NCBI GenBank assembly: GCA_014773175.1
Contig: VXCM01000282.1
Span: 372,001 to 436,000 of the forward strand
DNA from: Lucifuga dentata
Taxonomy: Eukaryota; Chordata; Actinopteri; Ophidiiformes; Bythitidae
Length of the DNA stretch: 64,000 bases
Reading direction: 5' to 3'
The notes beneath the pieces were generated by a model. The model had not been told where the DNA came from. It ran no database searches and saw nothing but the letters and a program-made list of their open reading frames with translations. The position numbers and the translations under genes were made by a program. Positions 23,188 through 35,100 of the stretch are shown here, in pieces; positions within the stretch are counted from its first letter, which is position 1, and the number at the start of each line of letters is the position of its first letter.

Positions 23188-26100
23188 CTGGAGAGAAGAA
23201 CTGAGAGAAGCTGTAAATATCTCAGACTGAACACACAGGTCCTTGAGAGGCTCAGGTCAAAGTCATGCATCCCCGGACGGTTGGTGGCATAATCCTCAGG
23301 GAGGAATGCCTGGAAGGCCTGACAGGCCAAGGTCCTGTCTCCCATGACGTTACAGTAGTACGCTCTAAGTATGGACAAACCATACTCTGTTCACAGCTAT
23401 GTTTACTCTACAGCTATGTGTCGTCGTGAACACATTTTTCTAAATTGAGTTCCTTTTCAACACTAAAACACACACTTCAACATGAATTACAAATTGAGGC
23501 TTTCATTTTGTATGTATGCCCAGGCCTGGCTAGCTCTTGCTGTGTTGCTTCTTGTTGATAAAAATCAATAAAATTTCATTGAGAGAAAAAAAAAACAAAA
23601 AAAAAAAANAAAAAAAAAAAAACGATTACACGGCATCGTGGTATAAATAAGTGCTGTTATAACTGAAGCTCATTCATAAAGCTTCCCTTACATTAATCAG
23701 CGCATCATTACCTCATTACCACACACTGTTTTAAGGTGTCTCTCAAGCAAAAGTCAATGAAGGTCAGCATGTTAATGAGCGGCTTCACATTTAAGAGCCA
23801 CACTTATATCGCTTCCTCTGGTGTCAAGACAAAATTAACACATTACATCGCCAAAGTAAACCTAAATTCTCTGCTTTACAGCTCTGCATTTTAAGAGCCT
23901 GGCACTAAGATAAGACATCCACACGCTATGGAGAGTCGCGATGCATGGGGATGGTGTGTGTGTCGTGTGTGACTTAGACACAGAGTGCAGAGGATGAGGC
24001 TTGATGCAGTGATATTAGAATGTGTGTGAAATTGGATTAAAACTTGTAATTCAAATACGCTGACTGACCAAGTGAATGGGCCTAAATATCAAATTTACTG
24101 AGGCAAATACAGTTGTGTATTAGACTTAGATTTCTTACTGCTGAATTTTACTACCAGACTGAAACAGGTCTTAATGTTTTAGTGACGGTGTGTATTATGA
24201 ATCACTTCGCCGATATGTAAATAAGGAAATACTGTAGTAATGCCTCTTTCAAGGTAAACACAGAAAGATGCTGGTAGCAGGCGTTTATGAATGAGGGAAC
24301 GTGGTTGCATATGACAATATTTGCTTTCATCAACATGTTAAGTCTGGCGTTGTGCTTTATGAATTTCCTCCATTGTGTTTAGAAGACTTAATGTAAAATA
24401 TATAGGTGGGTCTATGTTCTGAGATATACCATGTGTATACAGGTCAGCATCAAATACATGATAAAATAATATAATTACACAATAATCTTGATGTTTTAGA
24501 GTGCAGAAATCTGTTATTGTGCTTTTTGCCCCTTGTTACAACAAACAACTGTGCAGCTCTAATGTCAAAATAATTCTCTCCCTGTGATTATGATAGTAAA
24601 ACATGATGAGGTAAATCTGAAGAGACGCATGGTCCCTGAAGTACACCTGCACTACAGAGGGACTTGTCAAAATCTCAGTGCTCATTACTGTATCAGTGGA
24701 CCCCCTTTAGCCTGGTTCTTAACAACCCCCAGTGTAAAATGTGGCATCTGCATGAGAAATCAGCATCTCTAAGGATTCCTTAGAGATGAGATGCTACCTC
24801 TAACCTCTAACAAAGGCTACGATATTGTGCTGATCTAACAACATGTAGTGATGGTTAAGGAAGCAGACAAAGATAAAATGTGTCATTTCACTTCTTCCTA
24901 AATGCATCTTGCAAACATGATCATGAACACAATCAGTTTCATTCCAACATGAGATCAACAAACCCTCAAAATACTTACAATGTGAGCACATCTCCAGGGG
25001 GTAACTGGCTTCATTTCCCTGAAGGAAAAGAGAGACACAGAGATGTGAGCCACTGTTAGATATCTCCAAACTACAACAATCAAATTATGAGAAATACTGC
25101 ATATATTTAAAATATAAAAAACAAAACCATTCACATTTATAGCTAGATAAAAGTAAATAGGTTACCTGAATAACAGGCTTTCATACAGAAGTGAGCTTTC
25201 ATTCACTTTATTGTGAACTAATAACATCTATGAGCACCTTTCACTCTGCAGTGAGAGTTTCTCTAACTCAGATTTTTTTCTCTCCACACAACAAATACTT
25301 GATCTCAGTATGAACAGCAAAACAATGAATGCAGCACAGTATATACATATTTTTAATTCCAATCAGGAACACATAGATATATTCTCCAAACTCCAATCCA
25401 AGACTGCAACATACTGCACATCCATTATAAAATGTCAGTGATTTCACTGCATTCACTCATGTCATTTGCCTGAGATACAGTACTTGTGGGACCCACATCT
25501 TACATGACCCAGCATTAGCGTGGTGGACAAACAGGAGGAAAGAAAGCTACCATAACTGAATGCACTTTGGGCCACACAACTTAAATTAAGTTACAGTAGT
25601 CAAAATATGTTCAAAAGGTGAGAAGCTTAACTGTAAAAAATGATACTCATACGAGTATCCAATCTGAGTATGAAGGCAAAATTTGGGTCCCAGCTACCAA
25701 GCAAAGGTAACTGACAACCAAGACCAAGGCCATATGAAGAGTTATTTGACATCCCTTAACTCCTGTGATTAGATTAGGCTGACCAGCTGAACTAAGAGAA
25801 AAAGTTCACATTTGTGGTCTACAAACACAAAAACATAATAATACCACAAAAATAAAGTTTTTTTTCTGTCCTTCTCCTTTTTTCCCATCAGTTATCAGTC
25901 GATTTATTTATGTTACCCACTTACCACTTTTCTATTGTGTCTAGTGGTAGGTATCATTCAAAATTTGCTAATGCCAACTTAATATCTGAATTTGGGTACC
26001 ATACCAATAATATTGAGGTTCAATATCAAACTCTATTTACATCTAAAACTAACTTCTTTCAGTATTGTTGTAACCCCTTAGGCTTCATTACTAATGCATG

Positions 26101-29100
26101 ATGCAGGTTTGCTTCTCACCCAAACCTCTGGAGGAACAGAAGCCAAATTTCTGCAGAGGTTGCATTTCCATGATCTCAACTCCACGGTGGGAGAAACGGG
26201 CTAATTAGCTGAGAGTGATTAAAATGCTTCTCAGAAGCCGAATACCAACCAACAATTAGAGCTGCATATTGTGGAAATCGCCACGTTTTAACGTACTTCC
26301 TCATGTATGTAGCAAATCATTATCTGTGCGCATTACATTTTTGCTTAATAATAATCGTACAGCAGTGACATTTGTCAGAAAATATCCACAGACAAGAAGG
26401 AACCCCACATTCTCATAGTATTCCAACATTTTGAAGCACACTGACACACTTATACAAGGTGGTTCAATAAGCAAGGAGAGTCTTTGCTGAGCAACAATAT
26501 ATTTCATGGCAAGTCTTCAATTAAACTCTACGCTAACTACATAATCAGCACTGAGGTGGTTTTCTCAGGACAAATACTGAACAGGAATAAAACCTTGGGT
26601 CATGTTCCAAGAACTGAAAACACCTCATAATTGATTACAAAAAATCATAGAGTACCAACTTAAGTATATTTGGTAAGTGATCAGATGAAATAAAAAATGA
26701 TTTTCTTTTTACAACACATTTTCTTCTTTGTTGGCCACACTAATACCGATATGCATCTGGACCGCCAACACAATAGGCCTGTGGGTCTGTGGTGAGCACT
26801 CATTTTCATACCACATATTCAGTTTGTCAACAGGAATATTTTAGACATTGGACCATTCAGATCATACTCGTACAATAAGAGTTGGCGTAATGTTGGAAGA
26901 AATTGGTAGCAGATATTGGAGAATCTTGTTGAGGCAAATGGACTTGATACAAAAAAAAAAAAAAAAAAAAAAAGCAACCATGACAGAACCCAAACTGAGC
27001 CAAGTCAGAAAGAAGCTAGATTGTGATGTTTGGGCCCTGGAGTCTAAACTCCTCTATACAAGCAACCTTACACTATATTAAGTACTGTTTGTATTGCTCT
27101 TGAAATGTAGTATTGTGACTTCTATATACCTCATTGTCATTTGTAGCTCCTGATTATCTTTAACTCTTCACCAACTGAATATCTAGGGTGGTGGGTGTAT
27201 CCGATAATGTTGCAATGTTGGCATTACTGAAACAAATGCTTCACCTGGGTCATCAATTAACACCGCTGGCAGGTGTGTGACCATTAAGTTTAAAACCAAA
27301 GCTGTCAACATGCAGATTTGTCTTTTTCAAAGTAAAACATCCTCACTGTCGATGCACTTTGGGCTTGAATTCCTCATTTATTCTGCATGCTGACACGTCC
27401 ATCAGGTACTGCAGCACCTTACAGGTAATGATCATCTTATCGAATGGTGTTGAGGTAGTGCGCCTCCAATTGCTACTGATGAAACTTTATTATTCTTTTG
27501 GCATTGCATATCTATGTTTTGCTTATTCAACTATAGCAACAACTCAAAATTAAACTCTGAGTTTTAATATTGCAAATGCACATATTCTATGATTGATATT
27601 ACTAAATTGTGTCATAGCAGGCTTTGAATAAAACTGTATTTGTATAGCACTTCCAAAAGCTATCATGGATTTCAGAATCAAGACACTCAAAAAAAAAGAA
27701 AAAATACAACTAATGTACCGTAAGAACATGTCAAATGTAGATATACTATACTAGCTGTGAACAGACAGTTATAGATTTGTCAATAAGCATAATTATAATG
27801 TATCCCATGTATTTTTATTAAGGCACATTTCCAAAATGCATTGGTTATACATGACTATTAAGACTCCTGCAATTCTAAATTACAAAGATTTAATAAGCAG
27901 TTTCATTAAGCAACGAAGCTTAAGTACTTATATCTGGTACTCAGATCTGACAGGATACTACACAAATACACAAATATTTACTAAAGCTGAGCTAAAAACC
28001 ATCTCCTTTACATGAGTATAGTAACTTCAGATTGGATGCACTTCGACAAATACAATCACTTGAAACTACATTTTCCATAAACATTTGATAATAATGTTTT
28101 ACTAAATTACCTTGAAGTCTATTTCTGGACTCTTTCAAGTCATACATCTTCAAATTCTCCACCATAACACAAGAATTCTTTAACTGAACTATCCATATTG
28201 CATAGTAACGTGTGTGTATGTTATATGTGTGTGTATGTGTGTGTGCAGGAGAAGTGTTATGTAGTATTGGCTTGTGTACAGCAGTCACATCCGCAGCCAC
28301 CTCTCCAGCCTGGTATCCCATCCAACACTGCAATGTCCACTGGTCCTGAATCTGATTGCTGGCAGAGCGAGCCTGAATGCTCACGTGGGAGCCTGTAAGG
28401 AGTTCCCTGTTGCAGAGAGTCAGGGATGAAGGGGGGGNGGGGGGGGGGGGGATCCTCCCTGAGAGAGAGAGAGAGAGATGCCCTGAGCCAGCAAGCATTC
28501 CACTAGAATTGTCCTGCTGCTCCATCGACAAACATGGCAAAGCAACTAAGACTAATTTGAGCGGACTGGACACACAAACTGGCAGCTCAGTTTGAATATC
28601 CTGTATCCTCCTGCAGCACTACAAGTCACAGCTCAGGGATGAGCAACACACAATCTCCACAGTGCCAGTCAGAGTACCATGACTGCAGCTACTGCTCAAT
28701 AAAGATGAATTTAAACAATAAAAAAAAGATCTGTAAAGAGAAAATATAATTCTCAAAGAATATCATCTTATGTGGCATTACTACGCTACAGCTTTCAGAG
28801 TGTTGTGTTAACTGCAAGGGAGAGGAGAGAGAGGTGAGTCACGCAACTTCATATAGGCCTGTCCACGCAACAGAATCTTTCCCAGGGTGAAAATGGAAGG
28901 GGAATACAGCTATGTTAGTGAGTAAGCTAAAGTGCATTCTACCTAAAAGCAGGTAAGCTATTTACAAGTGTGCAATTTTTGAAAGATTGCATGCTGCTGG
29001 TTCCCAATATTCTCTGCAGAAGTCATAACTGTAGCTATGACAGTTATGAATAGCTGTATTCATAACTGTCAGTCTGACTGCAATTACAGTGACAGTGGAT

Positions 29101-32100
29101 AATTTACTGAGAAACATTTATCACCAGCTGCTTATCCAACATACTGATATGTTTCAGATGTTAAGCACGCAAAAAATAATAAAGAAGTGTTTGAAAGAGT
29201 GCAAACATTCTAAATTTGTGGTTAAAAAAAATACTAACTTTTTCCCCTGCAGCCCCCTGCATGGTAACATCACTGACAGCTCTCAGATAAATGGAAGAAT
29301 TTAATTGATTGAACTAAGAGTGAAAATGTAACCTGAACAAACTCCAGCAAGAAACACTAAAATCTGTGATTTTTATGGGAAGAAGATGGATGTTCCATCC
29401 AGCAAAAATGACAGCAAACTGTTAGAACAAAGAAAATATAGACATGTTTTTGAAAATATTAGTATGCCAATTATGACAGGTAAGAAGTGTTACTCTGCTA
29501 AAAGTAACAAACCTATACAATGAGCTGGCTAGAAAACGTTGCTGGCCATTATGTCATCCCCTGGCTTATTGTTGGACGACCGTAAAGCAGCAACCTTATC
29601 TCGGAGATGTTGTGGTATTTTAAGAGCAGCGAGGAGCAAGAGGTGGGGCAGGATTAGCCTGGACTTCGTGTGATCATGGCACGAGTGACTGACTTCTCTC
29701 TCCTCATTGAGTTTACAAGCTTTTTCTCTATGGCAAAACAAACTGACGCAGGACAAGGCATGTCAGTTTAAGAAGTTGGATTCAACTGTAGCTCGATGCA
29801 CAGCATGACTGCATCAGGATGCCTGTGTAGCTCAGTGCTAATAGTTACGATGTGATACTTTATTGATCTCTGCAGGAAAAAAAGTATTTTTCTTTGCTGC
29901 TCTGGAGCAAAGTTCTTATGGAGTCAGTGACTTGCTCAAGGGCACTTCAGCAGGGTGGATTCAAAGGTGGATCGCCCAAAGACACCATCGGTTTTTGTCT
30001 CGGTCAGGTTTGACCAGACCTGGCAGAACTCAGAAAACCTCAAACAAACATCTACTAAAATCTATTTATAAAAGATGTAACATTTCCAGTGGCCCAATCT
30101 GTTTTTGGTTAAATGACCTGTGAGATGAACTGTTTTTCAGTTTTGTGTTTTAGTCTCCATTGTTGAATGAAGTATGCTCATCTGAACTTGGCATACAGGT
30201 GGAGCACAAAAAGCTCACTTGAAAAAAAAAAGTTGCAAATATTTTTAGAGTTACAGTCATATACAGTCCTTCGTTTGGTTTCAGAAATTTAGTCTGGCTT
30301 TTTATCAAAACAACTGCCTACTACTGGGCAATTATTTTCCTCCTACTCCTACTATCTGAAAGTCTGACTGCTTTGAAGAAAGACATTAGGGCTAAAATGT
30401 GCCCAGTTAAATTAAGTTGAAGAGGAAAAAAGAAAGGAAGAAATAGTAAGAAGAAGAAATCCTGATGCGCATCCACGCAAATGAGTAGTCAGTTGTTTTG
30501 GAATACCCCTAGTTAAAAAAATAAATAAATAAGATGCAGTCTGGAATCTGATGCTGAAAAAGATGGATGCAATGTTGGTTGTGCTTCTCTTATCTACATC
30601 TCTGACATTCACTGTCATCTAAGTGTTACCTGTAAGGTCCCCTGAGGTAAAGAGATTTAGTGCAAAGCAGATTTGGTGTTTAGGATTACAGGTTGACTGA
30701 AGCATGTCTTAGGTCAATAGTGTAGCTATCATGGGGTCAGGAGTAATTCTGTTCATCTCTCCTTTAACTCTTCTTAAATTGGCCCTTCAGATGCTACTGC
30801 AGCATTGCAGATGAGAAGGGAAAGAGTGACAACAATAGAGAGTAAGACAGAAATGGTGAACGAGTGAGTGAAGTAGCATCTTTTTAAGATAAAGAATAAA
30901 AGAATAGAGGCACTGAGATAGAATGAGAGAAAGAGAGACTCCTATTGGCTCATCCATAATGCATGCTTCATTCAGAATCAATTAGACCTCAGCACACAAC
31001 ACATGTTTTGCATAATGAAGAATCTGGCATCATTGCTGTTTGAACTGCAACACCACAGCCGATCCAAAAAGCCAGTTAATTACAGATATGCAGAACCTGT
31101 CACAACAAGAAAGACTGGAGCATAGTACAAAGGGCTTACAGACCTTTCATGAGGCATTTTTGGCACATGAGAATGCATTCTTCACTCAGAATAACATAAG
31201 TCAAATAAAGTCATAGCACATTAACTTTTGCAGGTTCTTAACCTGTGCAATGATAATGCAATGTACTGATATGTTGGTATCAATGATAGGTTTTGTTTTG
31301 TTTTTTTTGGTACATACAACTTCGATCATCCTTTTTTTAAATAATAAAAACTGAAATCTTTTTTTGTTAACTCTCTTACCTGTTAACGTTTATTTATACA
31401 GGGTCGCTGAGATTTTTTTCACCAACAACCTAATCCATTCTATTCACAGTCTTAGCTGTAGTTTGGGGTTCAGTGCCTTGCTCAAGGGGACGTCACAGTG
31501 GCATGAGGTAAGGACAATTGCTGCTCATTCACTTCTCTGCCCAACTTTATCCTCTCTGACCCTTCAGTCATCACACATGTTGACATGTCACAAATTTTAC
31601 AGGTAACTAGTTTAAACTGATCAATTGCACATAAGCGACTGTACATGACATACAGAAAATTAACAAATGCTGCAGTGCCTCAATTAGGTCAATCGCTGGA
31701 ATGTTGAAAATGCAAGAACAGAGCAATGATATGAATAATTCCTTCAATCCAATCAGTGTCACCCAAGACATTGTGAATGATACAGAGATAGACTGATAGA
31801 CAGACCAGGGCAAATGAATAGTCCCTGCCCAGATTTCATCAGAGACAAACATCATTATCAACAATTAAAAACATTATGAGTATTAGCATTAGTCAAACAA
31901 GAGTATGTGAGTACATCTGAAGTAGTCCATTTACGGTCTACCATCTGTCGTCTCCCATGTGTGCCAGAGCCTGTCTCTGTGTACCATCATATGTACCGTC
32001 ACACGTCACAGTATCAATGTCAACATGACCAATCTGTGAATATTTATTGTAGTTGCTGATTAAAGTAACTGTTATTTCAATGCTACATCTGCTGAATATA

Positions 32101-35100
32101 CACAGTCCAGAGAGCCAGTAGCCAATACTGAATGACTTATGATTCCATATGAGGCCAAGCCACTCCCAGTGATCAAACCTACCTGCCCAACGAAAATTGG
32201 AACACATTAAAAGTCTCTTCAGACAGAATGCTTCATTAACATGCTCAGTGTTGCTTTTGATGCTTTCTATAAAGAACGAGATGGGCAGACAATGTTTGAA
32301 ACGCTAATGGTAATTATGGATCCTAAAGTAGTTTTTCACTGTTGGGCACCTTTTTTCTTTTTTCATCTAATCACTTTTTGTCATCATGCTAAGTTTAGCA
32401 GCATCATTTTTGTTTCAAAATTTTAAGATACCTTTAGATACTACTACTACTACTACATATTTACAATCCTTTTGGGGATTCTTGGTTTAAAAAAATAAGT
32501 TTCTTTGTCAATCCTTTAAATAGCAATTATTACAATGTAGTAATGTACGTGTTAGGCCCAAAGCATTAAACAACACAAACCTGATAGAATGAAACAAAGT
32601 GATCAATCTGAAAATGTCATTTAAAAAGCACAAGAGTGTGGCATGTTTGTGTGTGCGCACACACACATGGGAAGTCATTTAAACCTACAGAATATGGCAT
32701 CTAAAATAAGTCCATGTATATCTTCAGAATGTCGGGGTTACTTTACAACACAAGTATATTGATGAAACATGATTTTTGTGGAACAAAAGCATGTTGTGTG
32801 TGTCCAAGTCTGTTTGTTTTGTGTTTTCTTCCTTGTGAGCTTGGTTCAAGGAACACAAGAATCCCCTCCTCCACACAAATGTGTCTGCAAGTATTACATT
32901 GGCCATATAGCCGAGCTTTATGATAAACATAATCAACCCTCCAGAGTAACAGCAGACTGCAGAGCTGCTTCCAGACTGTTCTTTAAATAGAGACGTCCAT
33001 TTTCAGCCCAGCTTTGTACAGCAGGCAAAACTAAAGCCAATACCTAGCTGACTATCATTAATAACGCACAACTATTTTACACAAATGTGAAGTCATGTAG
33101 CATACGTGACATAATGAAAATGAGTTGCAACGAGTAAACAGCGATGGATTATTTGCTTAGACATTCGTTTACTCATCGTTCTATTTCTTTAAGTACTATG
33201 TGTCAAATTTAGCGGTTCTTGTTTGTAGTTTGCAGCCTAGGGAGGTGTTTTGATTTTGTGTGTGTGTGTGCGTGTGTAGGACCCACACCAGATTTAGGAG
33301 CCAAGTGCAAATATGAAAATAATTATCAAAATTTCAGAGCCTGAAGGAACTCTAGCAAGGCTAATCCTCTCAACCATTTCTATGCCTGAGTCTGGCCTAC
33401 AAAGGTTTTTGAGGGCCTCATAATGCTACGTAAACTAACACTACTTCAATCTTCTTATGCATTTACCTAGTTGTGATACATCTGTACTGTTTTCACTAAG
33501 TCCTGAGAACATGAAAACAACATCTTCACATCTTCACCTAACAGCTCAGCACTGGTACAGTAAGTGTACAGGAATTTAACTTGGTGATGCTGCAGGGACA
33601 AACTGACTTATATAGTGAACAAAGACGATCCCAGCAGAGGACATCACAACCACCACCACCACCACCACCACAACAACAACAGTGCTATGAGAAGGCACAG
33701 GACTCATAGACTGTACATATCATTACAGCTGCAACAATTACTTTCATCATTAATAAACCTAGTCATTTTTATATGGATCAATTATGCTAATAATTCATTC
33801 ATTTAATACATGTTAAACTGGTCTTTTTTTTTGGAATTTATACATTTGTAACTCCCACTTGCATATGGTATGGCAGTGCCACAAGAATGTGTTCCCAAGA
33901 ATTCTGTTTGTTTTTCTCTGAACACTGCTGTGTTAACTGGCAGTGGCTAGAATTGATTATGACAGGAGAACATAACTGTATGGGTGAAATATTGTTGAGC
34001 GTTTTTGAACAGACTGTCCCACATTATGTCCCGCCCAAACATCCTGTGTCAACCCATAACTATGGAGGTAAATTAGGCAAGAAACTTTCAAAATCTCAAT
34101 TTCCATTTCACTTTAAACTTTTCAAACCACTTGACAGAGACCGATGAACTTCAGAGTTAAACAGTCACTCTTACTATTGTGTACAAGACAAAAGATATGT
34201 TTACTGACCAAACTAACCAGAGATTGGCCTGTGCTTATATACACAGCAAGCATCAGTGCAAGCTAAGGTAAAAAGAGACTGCAGCAACGCAACTGCCAGT
34301 GAGGAGAATAAATCCAGAATGAGTGGGCTGGTTAGAAATGCAGGGTGGATCACATAGTGTTGATCATCACTTCTACTGGTGATTTACTGTGGCTTTTATC
34401 TCTTTTACATTAGCTCCAGCTCAGCCCATTAGTGGGTGGCGCTTGATTGCTAGGCAGCATATGGTTCCCTTAGCATCAGGTCATTCCACTGCATGCTTAA
34501 GCAACTGTGTCCCTGCCCCCAACTTCCTCCTGCAACTGAGAAGAATGCATTCTGACACAAGTTGGCATACTGTCTGTAGGGCTTGCATGCCCTGAGTTAC
34601 TACCCTCTGAAGGCAGAAGGCTTAGACTGCTTTAGGGTGCATATAACAAAGAAGAACACTTGTTAGAGTACCTAAAAAGGCCTGCTTTACTCAGTGTGCA
34701 CAGTGGTGCTGCAGCAAGGGAGCATAGTAGTGCATTAGTGTGTTTTTGCATGTTAAAGCATTGCAAAGGTTTCAAAATAGACCCCTAAGTTAAAAAAAAT
34801 AGACCCCGTTTCAGATGTAGTATGATAATAACACAGGTAGTAACAGAGAGTAAAAGTGTCTTATTCTTTTCTGTTGTGTGCAGACTGGATCAAATATGAA
34901 TGAATGATGGACAGCTGAAGAAAGAATGACTACAACTACCAATTTGGTGCTAACAAGAAGTCATTTAGGGATAGCTTCCATATCTGATCATCAAATTAAT
35001 GTGTGCAAGCACAGGCAGGGGAGGATGATTCGTAAGTATGAGAGGAAAATGGGCAGAGAAAACCCACAATTCCGAGGTAAGTCCCTGTCACTGGGTACTG

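Larger units (their letters stand above)
14617..24978 (-). other. ppp3r1 intron 2 (about 10.4 kb)
   Basis: Noncoding apart from its repeats: a Tc1-like MITE at 16998-17445, GA-rich tracts at 17622, 22650 and 23126, N-containing poly(A)/(T) runs (15851, 20537, 22378, 23609) and a duplicated 64-bp block at 21920-22048. Stretches at 18040-18180, 20860-21220 and 23640-23930 have the mixed, homeodomain/GATA-motif-rich look of regulatory sequence but no coding potential. None of the open frames across it resembles a protein family. Confidence 0.7.
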
